Below are positions 46,648 through 55,377 of a DNA stretch of 64,000 bases, in pieces (positions within the stretch are counted from its first letter, which is position 1; each line of letters starts with the position of its first letter). The notes beneath the pieces were generated by a model. The model worked only from the letters and a program-made list of their open reading frames with translations, searched no databases and was not told the DNA's origin. The position numbers and the translations under genes were made by a program. Origin of the DNA: 62-47 sp051954235 (lineage in GTDB: Bacteria; Pseudomonadota; Alphaproteobacteria; Rhizobiales; Xanthobacteraceae); assembly GCA_051954235.1 (NCBI GenBank), contig JBQCHY010000005.1, forward strand, positions 1 to 64,000, read 5' to 3'.

Positions 46648-47787
46648 CTACGAATGCAGCAGCCGCAGGACGTCGTTGAAGGTGGTGAAAACCATCAGTG
46701 CCAGCACGGCGCTCACGCCAGTCAGCATCCCCCATTTCTGAACCGGCACCGGCACCGGCGTCCCGCGCGCCAGTTCGATGCCGAAGAACAGCAGGTGGCC
46801 GCCGTCGAGCACCGGGATCGGAAGCAGGTTGATCAATCCAACCGAGACCGAGAGGATCGCCATCAATTCGATCAGCGGGCCGATGCCGATGGCAGCCACC
46901 TTGCCGGATAGCTCGGCAATCCGGATCGGACCGCCGAGTTGGTCGACGCCGCTGCGATGCACGACGATATTGGCTACGAAACGTCCGGTCTGAGCGACGA
47001 TGTACCAGGTCTTGGCGACGCCCTGCGCCAGAGCGTCGCCCGGCCCGACGCGGACCACGCTGACATCAGCGGCGGCACCAGAGCGACGGACGCCGAGGAT
47101 CGCCTGCTTTGCCTTGCCGCCAAGCCCGTCATCGACCTCGCGCATTTCCGGGGTCGCCATCAGGGTCAGATGCTCCGGGCCACGCGCGACCGTCACGGTG
47201 AGCGGCGCGCCGAAACTCGCAGCAACCGCTCGTTGGAGATCATCAAAACTCTTAATCGAGCTGCCGTTCACCGCCAGGACGACATCGCCTGGATGCATTC
47301 CCGCTGCTTGCGCCGGACTGCCCGGCTGCACAGCCTCGATCCGAGGGACGATCACGGTGCGTCCGGTCATCATGAGCCCGGTCGCAAACACCGTTATCGC
47401 CAGCAGAAAATTCGCTGCCGGTCCGGCGGCGACAATGGCAATCCGTCGCAGCACGGAGGCGCCGTGGAAAGTCCGTTCGGGGGCAACGTCTGCCGGCAAT
47501 GTCTCCGTCGTGCCGGCGCTGGCCGGATCGCGATCGCCAAGGAATTTCACGTAGCCGCCAAGCGGGATCGCGCAGAGTTTCCAGCGCGTGCCGTGGCGGT
47601 CGTTAAAGCCCGCCAACTCCGGCCCAAAGCCAAGTGAGAACGCCGTCGCCTCGACGCCGCACAGTCGGGCAACCAGAAAATGCCCCAGTTCATGAACAAA
47701 AATAATGACCGCGAGCACGGCGACGAACGGCACCAGATAGCCGGACAGCCACCACCCCCACGATCCAATCGCATCAATCAATGTCAT
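46648..47787 (-). CDS. rseP: RseP-type site-2 zinc metalloprotease
   Basis: Intramembrane protease of 379 residues. The zinc motif HELGH is at about 29-33 (FVHELGHFLVARLCGVE), a PDZ domain lies at about 140-220 (PGSPAQAAGMHPGDVVLAVNG), and the second catalytic motif near 335 is PIPVLDGGHLLFF. Family members release membrane-bound anti-sigma factors or signal peptides. The usual chromosomal rseP lies beside dxr and bamA; this one sits inside the pilus locus and could be a paralogue. GAGGAG precedes the ATG, itself preceded by a ten-base C run on the coding strand. Confidence 0.9.
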   Translation of the reverse strand: MTLIDAIGSWGWWLSGYLVPFVAVLAVIIFVHELGHFLVARLCGVEATAFSLGFGPELAGFNDRHGTRWKLCAIPLGGYVKFLGDRDPASAGTTETLPADVAPERTFHGASVLRRIAIVAAGPAANFLLAITVFATGLMMTGRTVIVPRIEAVQPGSPAQAAGMHPGDVVLAVNGSSIKSFDDLQRAVAASFGAPLTVTVARGPEHLTLMATPEMREVDDGLGGKAKQAILGVRRSGAAADVSVVRVGPGDALAQGVAKTWYIVAQTGRFVANIVVHRSGVDQLGGPIRIAELSGKVAAIGIGPLIELMAILSVSVGLINLLPIPVLDGGHLLFFGIELARGTPVPVPVQKWGMLTGVSAVLALMVFTTFNDVLRLLHS

Positions 47788-47799
47788 CTGCCGCTCCTC

Positions 47800-47809
47800 G
47801 GGGGGGGGG
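47800..47809. repeat. Ten-base G/C homopolymer before rseP
   Basis: Ten consecutive G (C on the rseP strand) lie immediately upstream of the GAGGAG ribosome site, 13 bases before the ATG. Such tracts slip during replication and may also carry sequencing error. Confidence 0.8.
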
Positions 47810-48049
47810 CGCCTAGCCCCGCCATAGACCGGCAGTCATTTTCAGCGATTCGCCAGCAATTATGGTTAACGCTTGGAAGCGTCGCCATCGAGCTAAGCCG
47901 GAATGGCGCATTTGGCATTGGACGTTACCTGAGATTTGGTACAATATTTCTCAAATCGCGAGATGCCGCTGCTATCTCTGTTTATCGGCAGCCTTGCTCC
48001 GACGCTTATTTTAAAAATTGTTTCGAAATGGATTTTGTAGAGGCCGACC

Positions 48050-48562
48050 GTGTTGGCGCGAAGATTGGGCAGGTCCAGCCTCGGCAGGCTGTGGCGCAAT
48101 GATGAGGGTACCGCCCTCGTCGAGGCAACGCTGGTTGTGCCGGTGATCCTGACACTCGCCGCCGGCGTTTATGAGTTCTCCTGGTACTTCTACAAACAAC
48201 AACTGGTCGAAACAGGTGTACGCGATGCCGCGCGCTACCTCGCCCGCACCGCGCCGGATTCCGCGCCCAATCCTTGCAGCGACACAGCCAAGGTAACGAT
48301 CGCGCAAAATATCGCGACCTATGGAGCTGCCCAGACCACCGACGGCGCACAGCGCGTTGCGACCTGGAATCCCTCCGACGTCACGTTAACTTGCACCGCC
48401 ATCACCAATTCCTCCGGCAGCTATCTCGGCGCCGCGTCGATCTATATCGTCACCGCCAGCACAAGTTTTCCCGATCCTTCGCTCGGCTTCTTCTCATTGC
48501 TCGGATTAAACCCTCCCGACCTCAGCGCCTCTCACGCCCAACGCTCGATCGGACCCGGCTAA
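48050..48562 (+). CDS. tadE: TadE-type pseudopilin
   Basis: Protein of 170 residues starting at GTG. After a basic leader comes RNDEGTALVEATLVVPVIL, with a cleavage glycine and Glu5 of the TadE/TadF pseudopilin motif, and one membrane helix (about 24-45). The periplasmic remainder has two cysteines (NPCSDTAKV, VTLTCTAIT). Its stop overlaps the start of the next pseudopilin gene (TAATG), so the two are coupled. Minor pilus component processed by CpaA. Confidence 0.85.
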   Translation: MLARRLGRSSLGRLWRNDEGTALVEATLVVPVILTLAAGVYEFSWYFYKQQLVETGVRDAARYLARTAPDSAPNPCSDTAKVTIAQNIATYGAAQTTDGAQRVATWNPSDVTLTCTAITNSSGSYLGAASIYIVTASTSFPDPSLGFFSLLGLNPPDLSASHAQRSIGPG

Positions 48563-49230
48563 TGATGCAACGAATTCGCCAGCTTTCGCGCGACGACGCG
48601 GGCAGCGTCCTGATCGAAGTGTCGGTGATGATTCCGATCATCTTCGTGTTCGTCCTTGGCGTGGTGGATTTTCTCAATGCGTTTCAGCAGTGGAACGCTG
48701 CGACAAAGGCGGTGGAGGTCGGTGCACGGCTCGCGGCGGTATCCGATCCGCTGCCAAGCGGCTTCAATAATCTCGCCAAGGCGGTTGTGACCGCCGGCAC
48801 AACAAGCGCTGGCAATACGATGCCGACGTTTAAAGTAGATTGCGATGGCGCGACCGGCGCCTGCACCTGTACCGGCTCGTGTAACGGCGTCGGTGGCACC
48901 ATTCAAACTACGGCAATGAATACGCTGCTCTACGGGCGCGGCAACTCCGCATGCGCAGCAACGCCGACCAGCTATTATTTCACCGGCATGTGCAACTTCT
49001 TTCCGGTGACGGCGGCGAATGTCAAGGTGATTTACGCACATGACCAATCCGATGGCCTCGGCTATGCCGGGCGCGAGGATGGTCCCGTTCCGACCATCAC
49101 GGTCAAACTCAAGAACGTACAATTCCAGTTCTTCTTCCTCGGCGCGCTGATGAACTTTCTCAACATCACGATGCCCGATCAGGCCACGACCGTGACCGGA
49201 GAAGGAATGTCGTCGGCCGCTCAATCCTGA
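48562..49230 (+). CDS. tadF: TadF-type pseudopilin
   Basis: From the ATG overlapping the tadE stop, 222 residues. DDAGSVLIEVSVMIPIIFVFVLGVVDF has the prepilin-like glycine, Glu5 and membrane helix (about 12-38). The periplasmic domain has a cysteine-rich loop (CDGATGACTCTGSCNG) that may form disulfides. It pairs with TadE as minor pilin; the boundary between TadE and TadF subtypes is loose, so the subtype name is tentative. Confidence 0.8.
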   Translation: MMQRIRQLSRDDAGSVLIEVSVMIPIIFVFVLGVVDFLNAFQQWNAATKAVEVGARLAAVSDPLPSGFNNLAKAVVTAGTTSAGNTMPTFKVDCDGATGACTCTGSCNGVGGTIQTTAMNTLLYGRGNSACAATPTSYYFTGMCNFFPVTAANVKVIYAHDQSDGLGYAGREDGPVPTITVKLKNVQFQFFFLGALMNFLNITMPDQATTVTGEGMSSAAQS

Positions 49231-49274
49231 GCCAATGCGCGTGCGGTCGCAAAATGCGTCGCAGCGCCGAACGG

Positions 49275-49673
49275 TTACTTTTTGAAAACCGCCTGCTTAT
49301 TCAGCGGATCGATGGTCAGCAGAATCGCGGTGCCTTTCCTCATGTCGATCGGCGTCAGCGCATCGAGATTGCCGCTGACGTCGCGCTGGCGGCCTCGGCG
49401 CGTGTCGCTCACGGCCGCCGGTTTCGTTTCGGCGGCCTTCTGTAACTGATCTGTCCGCATCGCATCGAGGCGGCGATTGAGGCCATCGATCCTCAGGTCG
49501 GTGAGATCGGAACGATGCGCCGCCTTCGTCTCCACGGCCTGTATCCGGCGCCAACCGACGACAAGGAAAATGGCGACCACGGCAAATCCGGCAATCGCGA
49601 CCGGGATGAACCAGCGATCGGCCGACAACAATTTTCGCGCGATGGCGCGGATGTCGGACGGGTCGAACATCAT
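49275..49673 (-). CDS. Small inner-membrane protein, unknown function
   Basis: I take the double ATG near 49670 (MMFDPSDIRAIARKLLSADR); an upstream ATG at 49736 would add 21 residues without better support. The 132-residue product has one membrane helix (about 23-42, WFIPVAIAGFAVVAIFLVV), then a charged coiled-coil-like stretch and a periplasmic tail. It lies between tadF and an aspartic protease gene, with no recognised domain. Confidence 0.55.
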   Translation of the reverse strand: MMFDPSDIRAIARKLLSADRWFIPVAIAGFAVVAIFLVVGWRRIQAVETKAAHRSDLTDLRIDGLNRRLDAMRTDQLQKAAETKPAAVSDTRRGRQRDVSGNLDALTPIDMRKGTAILLTIDPLNKQAVFKK

Positions 49674-49784
49674 TGCGCAACTGCCACGAAACTCACCCGC
49701 ATGTCCATGAGCCCCACGCTCGCCCATATTCCACATTGGTCCTGACCGAACCGTGAGGCAAGACGGCCGGTCTCGCGCAGCCGC

Positions 49785-50321
49785 TCAGCGATTCAGAACC
49801 AGCGTGTTGCCGCGCACTTCATAGCGCGCCAGACGGGAAAGAAAAGACATCCCGAGCAAGCTCACTGTCAGCCCGTTGTCGGGCATGACGACCGCCTCGA
49901 CCTGACGCACCGTCACATCGCCAATCGAGATGGCGTCCAGCACGACGGGCGCGGCACGAACCACACCGTTCGCGGTGGAAATTTTCGCGATGAAGCGGGA
50001 CGGGTCGGGCGTCAAGCCGAGCCGGCGCGCATCGCCCCCGGTCAGGGCGACGACACTCGCACCGGTATCGATCACCAGATTGACATCGATATCGCCGATC
50101 CGGGCATGGGTGGTGAAATGCCCGGACCGATCGGCCGCGATCACGACCGTGCCGGCCTCTGGCTGTGGCGGACGCGTCAAACCCTTCTTCCGTGCCGCGA
50201 ATTCGGCGGCGGTTTCGCCGACGAACGGCTTCAGACCGGATTCGGCGTTGGCAGGACGCGCGACGTCGACCGCAAGCACGCTGAACATCGCCACAGTCAC
50301 GCCCAACACCCAGGCCTTCAT
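49785..50321 (-). CDS. Retropepsin-like aspartic protease (TIGR02281 type)
   Basis: Protein of 178 residues with a signal peptide or anchor (VLGVTVAMFSVLAVDVA). A single retropepsin-like domain follows, with the catalytic NLVIDTGASVVALTGGDARR and the second conserved strand NGLTVSLLGMSFLSRL. Members of this periplasmic clan-AA family have largely unknown targets. It sits 33 bp after the TadG-like gene on the same strand, so a role in processing pilus-locus proteins is possible but unproven. Confidence 0.85.
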   Translation of the reverse strand: MKAWVLGVTVAMFSVLAVDVARPANAESGLKPFVGETAAEFAARKKGLTRPPQPEAGTVVIAADRSGHFTTHARIGDIDVNLVIDTGASVVALTGGDARRLGLTPDPSRFIAKISTANGVVRAAPVVLDAISIGDVTVRQVEAVVMPDNGLTVSLLGMSFLSRLARYEVRGNTLVLNR

Positions 50322-50354
50322 CAGGTCACACCGATCGCACGCTGCCCGCTCCCA

Positions 50355-52085
50355 TCACCGGTAGAGTTGCACGTTGTTCTTGGCGTTCTTGTCGAGGCCA
50401 ACAGCACCGGTCATCTCGCCAATCAGCGCTTGGTTGGAAGTGTCGGCCGGCTGGGTCATGAAAAATTTTCCGAACCCGGCGACTGGAATATTGTCAGCCG
50501 TCTGACCGCCAGTCATGGAGCCTGCATTACCAATGCAGTTGATGATCGCAGCGTAGATAACTCGACGATCCCCTCCTCCATCATCAGTGGCTACACCCGG
50601 CGGATTGCAAGTTGGACCTCCCACTTCGCCGCCGCCGGCTGGTGCTCCCGGACCGGCGGCGTCGTTAAGGAGCGCACTTTCCATCTGGTAGATACTGTAC
50701 CGGCTCAAGGTCGTTGGATTGGAAGTCGTCCCCTCACCGCAACCGGTCGGAGGTGTCGTCCCATGGACGATCTTCCAGTAATCTTGGCAGTCCCACTGAC
50801 CATTACCAGGCGAAACAGTATTGCCGACCATATTAAGATCAAGCGGAAGAGGTACTGCGTTTGCCTGCGCATTAGCATATTGGTCAGGACCGCCAGCAAC
50901 AATCGTAATCGCCTTCCCTTTTTGTGAGTTTTTTACGCCGACACTCAAGGTAACTAGGGTGCCGCTGATGGACTGAATAGTTGTCCCCGCAGTGACATAG
51001 CCGTTCGCGTCAGACACCATTGACCCCACATACAACGGGCCTCCCGGTGTACTCGTTGTTGTAATCAACGTGGTGTCTTTTGAATCGACGGTGCCGTTGA
51101 TTGTCACCTGCGGAACGATCACTCCGTAAGAAGGGTTTGGGGCAACTAAATTCTGCTCGATCGGGTTGCATGCGCCGCCCTTCCCACTCCCCGGAAGATA
51201 TCCCTTCCGGACGTTTGTAGCTGGCGCGTAATTTGCGCTGGCCTTGATGCTCCCACTATACATATCAAAACGGACATTGAAGGCATCGAACACAGATTGC
51301 ATTTGGCCTGTGTTCAAATCGACCATCTTCTTGCGATAGCAGGCCGATGGGTTCTTTCGCGCAATCCAGTCGATCAGACAACTGGCGCCATTGCAGTTAT
51401 CTGGCGGCACCAAGAAACCGAAGTGGCCGGGGCCGTAACCAGAACCGCCGTTGACAGTCAGTCGCGTCAACTGTTGTTGGTTAGCTGGCAAATTAACCTG
51501 CGTCATCCAACGATTATTTGCCGTCGCCTCATCATCGCCGGCCTGTTCATAAGGATTGCAAATAAACACTGGCGGCATATTGCATACCGCAAAGTCGTAG
51601 CCGGCGACCGCCATTGCGTCCGCTGAGAGACTCGTGAAGCCGACGGGAAGGATCGTCCCAAGAGAGGCTGGCGATACGGTGACGCCGACATACTTTGCTG
51701 CGTTTGAATTTGTGGTTACGACACCGATGCGCGAATCCGTCGCGGCATAAAGACTACTGTAAAAGGTGATCGTTGCAGCCGTGATTTTCGACTGCGTGCC
51801 CATGCCTTGCGGCGTATTGCTGATCATATTGTTGATGGCATTGGTCGCCCGGGTGATTGAGCCATTGCTGCCGTCAAGCTCCCTCGCGCCGGCCAGCGCC
51901 AGCGCGTCCGCACCGGCCTGCATCTGAGTTTTCAGGCTGCGGAAGCGGGAAGCGTCGAGCGCCAGCCCCGAGAGACCGATGATCGCGACCATCACGATCG
52001 TGACGTAGGGAAGAACGATACCATCCTCATCGCGCCAAAGCCGGCGCGCGGCTCTCAAATATCGACCAGAAAAATAGCGCTTCAT
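50355..52085 (-). CDS. tadG: TadG-like pilus assembly protein
   Basis: Protein of 576 residues. An N-terminal Tad helical segment (WRDEDGIVLPYVTIVMVAIIGLSGLALDAS) is followed by a coil (SLKTQMQAGADALALAGARE) typical of TadG. The large periplasmic part contains many cysteines and glycine-rich loops; no complete von Willebrand A metal site is obvious. Unlike TadE/F it lacks the Glu5 of the pseudopilin cut site (DGIVLPY). It is separated from tadE/tadF and transcribed the opposite way. Confidence 0.8.
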   Translation of the reverse strand: MKRYFSGRYLRAARRLWRDEDGIVLPYVTIVMVAIIGLSGLALDASRFRSLKTQMQAGADALALAGARELDGSNGSITRATNAINNMISNTPQGMGTQSKITAATITFYSSLYAATDSRIGVVTTNSNAAKYVGVTVSPASLGTILPVGFTSLSADAMAVAGYDFAVCNMPPVFICNPYEQAGDDEATANNRWMTQVNLPANQQQLTRLTVNGGSGYGPGHFGFLVPPDNCNGASCLIDWIARKNPSACYRKKMVDLNTGQMQSVFDAFNVRFDMYSGSIKASANYAPATNVRKGYLPGSGKGGACNPIEQNLVAPNPSYGVIVPQVTINGTVDSKDTTLITTTSTPGGPLYVGSMVSDANGYVTAGTTIQSISGTLVTLSVGVKNSQKGKAITIVAGGPDQYANAQANAVPLPLDLNMVGNTVSPGNGQWDCQDYWKIVHGTTPPTGCGEGTTSNPTTLSRYSIYQMESALLNDAAGPGAPAGGGEVGGPTCNPPGVATDDGGGDRRVIYAAIINCIGNAGSMTGGQTADNIPVAGFGKFFMTQPADTSNQALIGEMTGAVGLDKNAKNNVQLYR

Positions 52086-52245
52086 GGCAACCCTCGAAGC
52101 TTCTTAAAATATGCTGAAAACTACCTCAAAGCGTCTTATTCCGCCAGTGGGCGGCACGTACCTCAGGCGCGACCAACTGGCATTGGCACCCAAACCCTGC
52201 CCGGCTCTTGACGAGTGCCGTTCGGCCGGCGACGTTTCAATCATT

Positions 52246-52539
52246 GTGAGGACGTTTTTTATTCTGTTTATTTTAGCCCTTCTCCCGGTCGTTGCGGACG
52301 CAGCGGATCCGGAGACGACCTGCCGGGCGAAGGTCGCCGGGGTGCTTCCGAATGTTCGCAACCTCGTCATTGAAAATGAGATGGTCACACCGATACGGGA
52401 TCGTCCCGCCGATCCGAACGCGCGCTACTTTCTCGTCGACGTCGATTTCAAAGCGGGCGAATTGACCGGGCATCAACGCTACATCTGCCTCGCCGACAAC
52501 CGCGGAAATGCCTTTCTGAGAGGAGTGGCGCGACCGTAA
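52246..52539 (+). CDS. Small secreted protein, unknown function
   Basis: From a GTG start at 52246 the protein has 97 residues with a signal peptide (VRTFFILFILALLPVVADA). The mature part carries ADPETTCRAKVAGVLPNVRN and ends GHQRYICLADNRGNAFLRGV. Two cysteines may form a disulfide. An alternative start at 52111 would add 45 residues with no signal character at the front. No family recognised. Confidence 0.5.
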   Translation: MRTFFILFILALLPVVADAADPETTCRAKVAGVLPNVRNLVIENEMVTPIRDRPADPNARYFLVDVDFKAGELTGHQRYICLADNRGNAFLRGVARP

Positions 52540-52662
52540 TGGTCATGGACAGCATTGATCGGAAAGCGGTCGGAGCTTTGCCAATAACTTAAATATTTAG
52601 AAGGACCAGCGGCGACTTGTCTGTCGAGACGTGCGACTTCAATATCTTCAGGGCACAGGATT

Positions 52663-52736
52663 TGGCTGGGGAACCTGGATTCGAACCAAGACAAACAGAG
52701 TCAGAGTCTGTTGTGCTACCGTTACACCATTCCCCA
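52663..52736 (-). tRNA. tRNA-Gln (anticodon CTG)
   Basis: On the minus strand a 74-base tRNA including an encoded CCA. Acceptor arms TGGGGAA and TTCCCCA, T-loop GGTTCGAATCC, and the anticodon arm ACAGA-CTCTGAC-TCTGT, whose loop holds CTG for glutamine. No integrase or attachment repeat is seen beside it. The flanking gap (52540-52947) has no other feature. Confidence 0.95.
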
Positions 52737-52947
52737 ACGGATTCACGAATTGACACAAGGCTTTAGATACAGCTCTTAAAGCCTTTTCCAACTGCCGGTC
52801 GGCAATTTCCAAATCGCGCTCGCTGGCGGCCCTTTTAGATGGACACCTTGCGGTTTGCAAGTCGCCCGGTTTGGTCCCGGTAGACACAGCCTGGAACCAG
52901 ATCGGTTCCACTCCGTTATCTGGCGCTATCAACTCGAAGGAGCTCCC

Positions 52948-53217
52948 ATGAAGATACGCACAATTGCTTGGGCCGCCGCCGCGGCCTTTGTTCTTGCGAC
53001 CGCCAGCGCGGCAAGCGCGGCCGCGCCGACTGCCAAACATATCGAAGGAGCTTCCGACCTGCTTCAGGTCCGGGGCGGTCATGGACACGGCCATGGGCAC
53101 GCGCACGGACATCGTGGTCGTCATCATGGCTGGCACGGCAATCGTGGCCTGCATCGCGGCTGGTATGTCGGCCGCCACCGCGGCTGGTCGCACTCCCGGC
53201 ATCGCCATCATTGGTAA
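52948..53217 (+). CDS. Histidine/glycine-rich small secreted protein
   Basis: From the ATG 52948, with AAGGAG ahead, 89 residues. A signal peptide (KIRTIAWAAAAAFVLATASA) is followed by a short linker (APTAKHIEGASDLLQVRGG) and a tail of repeated His-Gly, His-Arg and Arg-Gly-Trp units (GHGHGHAHGHRGRHHGWHGN). Such tails can bind Ni, Zn or Cu in the periplasm or coat the cell surface. Family function unknown. A rho-independent terminator follows at 53347. Confidence 0.7.
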   Translation: MKIRTIAWAAAAAFVLATASAASAAAPTAKHIEGASDLLQVRGGHGHGHGHAHGHRGRHHGWHGNRGLHRGWYVGRHRGWSHSRHRHHW

Positions 53218-53346
53218 GATCGCAAATCAACATCCAGTCGAAAGTCTCGCTGCGCCAACTTCTGCCGACAGGAATTTACAGATCATTCACCGAACCCTGT
53301 CACGCTTTCCGGGCCAGATAGATGGCCTCCAGTGTTGCGTACAAGA

Positions 53347-53377
53347 GCCGCCGTCGCTTCGTCCGACGGCGGCTTTT
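53347..53377 (+). terminator. Rho-independent terminator
   Basis: Stem GCCGCCGTCG / CGACGGCGGC with a 7-base loop and TTTTGATTTT after it. It can end transcription from the histidine-rich protein gene. The rest of the 275-bp gap up to 53492 holds nothing else recognisable. Confidence 0.8.
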
Positions 53378-53492
53378 GATTTTCGGAGGCCGCGCCGCAA
53401 AGCCGCTCGTCCAACCGGCTTGGCCGGTTAACGATTTCTGAAACAACAGCTCCGATAGTGGAAGAGCTACGGAGCAAGATACAGATTGCGAC

Positions 53493-55241
53493 ATGTCTTT
53501 TTCGCCACCTGAAACCTCGTTCGGGCGGATCATTTCGGTGCGCGGCTCGCAAGCGCGCGCCGGGCTCCATGCTGGCCAGCACGCCTCCCCCGCAGAGGCG
53601 CGGGCGACGGTCGGCCGCTTCGTCAGCATCCGTTGCGCCAGCGTCATCATCGTCGCGATCATCACCGAAGTTACGACCGAACACCTGCCGGATACCGGCC
53701 GCTACTACGCTTGTGCGTCGGTCGATCTGCTTGGCGAAATTTACGGCGAAGCGCAGCAGCAGCGCTTTCGGCGCGGCGTCACCAGCTATCCGGCGATCGA
53801 CGATCCCGTCAGCCTGATCTCCAATCAGGAACTGCGCACGATCTATGCGCCGAAGGGCATCGACCAGATCAACATCGGCGCGTTGCAGCAGGACTCATCG
53901 GTCACGGCCTATGTCGACGTCGAGGAAATGCTCAACAAGCATTTCGCGGTGCTGGGCTCCACCGGCGTCGGCAAATCCAGCGGCGTCTCGCTGCTGCTCA
54001 ACGAAATTCTCAAGGCGCGCCCGAAACTCCGCATCTTTCTGCTCGACGTTCACAACGAATACGGCCGCTGCTTCGGCGAGCGCGCCCTCGTCCTCAATCC
54101 GCGAAACCTGAAACTGCCGTTCTGGCTGTTCAACTTCGAGGAAATCGTCGACGTGCTGTTCGGCGGGCGGCCCGGCGTTCCTGAAGAGTTGGAAATCCTC
54201 ACCGAGGTCATTCCGCTGGCGAAGAGTCTTTACACGCAATACAGCAGCGGGGACCGGCTGGGGCTAAAGCGCCTCGACGGCAAGCACAGCACCTTTACGG
54301 CCGATACGCCGGTGCCTTATCGGCTGGTTGATCTGATCTCGCTGATCGACGAGCGCATGGGCCGGCTGGAAAACCGGTCGTCGCGCATCGTCTACCACAA
54401 GCTGATTTCGCGCATCGAAACGGTGCGCAACGATCCGCGCTACGCCTTCATGTTCGACAACGCGAACGTCGGCGGCGACACCATGGCGGAAGTCATCAGC
54501 CATCTGTTCCGGCTGCCCGCCAACGGCCGGCCGATGACCATCATGCAACTCGCCGGCTTCCCCGCCGAGGTGGTCGACTCGGTGGTTTCGGTGCTGTGCC
54601 GCATGGCGTTCGATTTCGGCTTGTGGAGCGATGGCATCTCGCCGCTGCTGTTCGTCTGTGAGGAAGCGCATCGTTACGCCTCGGCGGACCGAACCATCGG
54701 CTTCGGCCCCACCCGCAAGGCGGTCTCGCGCATCGCCAAGGAAGGCCGCAAATATGGCGTCTATCTCGGACTGGTGACGCAACGCCCGGCCGAACTCGAC
54801 GCCACCATCATCTCTCAATGCAGCACGCTGTTCACCATGCGCCTCGCCAACGACCGCGACCAGGCCCTGCTTCGCTCGGCGGTGTCGGACGCCGCAGCGA
54901 ACCTGTTGTCGTTCGTGCCTTCGCTCGGCACCCGTGAGGTGCTGGCGTTCGGCGAAGGCGTCGCGCTGCCGACAAGGCTGCGCTTCAAGGACGTGCCCGC
55001 GCATCAATTGCCGCGCAGCGAATCCACCATCGCCAGCACACCGGTGACGGACAGCGGCCACGACGCGCACTTCCTCAATACCGTGCTCGAACGCTGGCGC
55101 GGCGCGACTTCACATCGCGAAGTGCCGAATGACGGCTTCACTCCCCGGCCCGCGCCACGCAGCTTCGAGGCGCCGATGCTACAGCCTTCGCTTGGCCTCG
55201 ATCCCGATCGCTTTTCATTGCTGAAAAAACCGCTGCGCTGA
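53493..55241 (+). CDS. HerA-like ATPase (DUF87 family)
   Basis: Protein of 582 residues. An N-terminal HAS-barrel-like domain (about 1-135) is followed by a FtsK/HerA-type motor core with Walker A GSTGVGKSSGV near 155, Walker B ISPLLFVCEEAHRYAS, and the sensor region LGLVTQRPAELDATIISQCS. HerA ATPases translocate double-stranded DNA with a NurA nuclease in archaea; many alphaproteobacteria carry one like this without NurA, as here. No partner nuclease or defence gene is adjacent. A terminator follows, so it is a single-gene unit. Confidence 0.88.
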   Translation: MSFSPPETSFGRIISVRGSQARAGLHAGQHASPAEARATVGRFVSIRCASVIIVAIITEVTTEHLPDTGRYYACASVDLLGEIYGEAQQQRFRRGVTSYPAIDDPVSLISNQELRTIYAPKGIDQINIGALQQDSSVTAYVDVEEMLNKHFAVLGSTGVGKSSGVSLLLNEILKARPKLRIFLLDVHNEYGRCFGERALVLNPRNLKLPFWLFNFEEIVDVLFGGRPGVPEELEILTEVIPLAKSLYTQYSSGDRLGLKRLDGKHSTFTADTPVPYRLVDLISLIDERMGRLENRSSRIVYHKLISRIETVRNDPRYAFMFDNANVGGDTMAEVISHLFRLPANGRPMTIMQLAGFPAEVVDSVVSVLCRMAFDFGLWSDGISPLLFVCEEAHRYASADRTIGFGPTRKAVSRIAKEGRKYGVYLGLVTQRPAELDATIISQCSTLFTMRLANDRDQALLRSAVSDAAANLLSFVPSLGTREVLAFGEGVALPTRLRFKDVPAHQLPRSESTIASTPVTDSGHDAHFLNTVLERWRGATSHREVPNDGFTPRPAPRSFEAPMLQPSLGLDPDRFSLLKKPLR

Positions 55242-55290
55242 CGCTGTTTCCGACGCAAACGGTGGATGACGGCCCGCGACAGATCTGCGC

Positions 55291-55317
55291 GCCCGCTGTA
55301 CCTCAAGCGGGCTTTTT
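55291..55317 (+). terminator. Rho-independent terminator after the HerA-like gene
   Basis: Stem GCCCGCT / AGCGGGC with an 8-base loop followed by TTTTTGTTT, 50 bp after the HerA-like stop codon. Confidence 0.85.
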
Positions 55318-55377
55318 GTTTCCATAACGGTCGACTATGATCCGTAACCTTTCACGCCATTCACGCGGGACACCACG

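Noticed and set aside
52600..52800. tRNA-Gln as an integration site for a mobile island
   Set aside because: No integrase, no partial tRNA copy and no change of gene style on either side in this window.
53493..55241. HerA-like ATPase as part of an anti-phage system
   Set aside because: No partner nuclease, SIR2 or other defence gene is adjacent, and it is bounded by terminators as a single gene. A housekeeping role in alphaproteobacteria is more likely.
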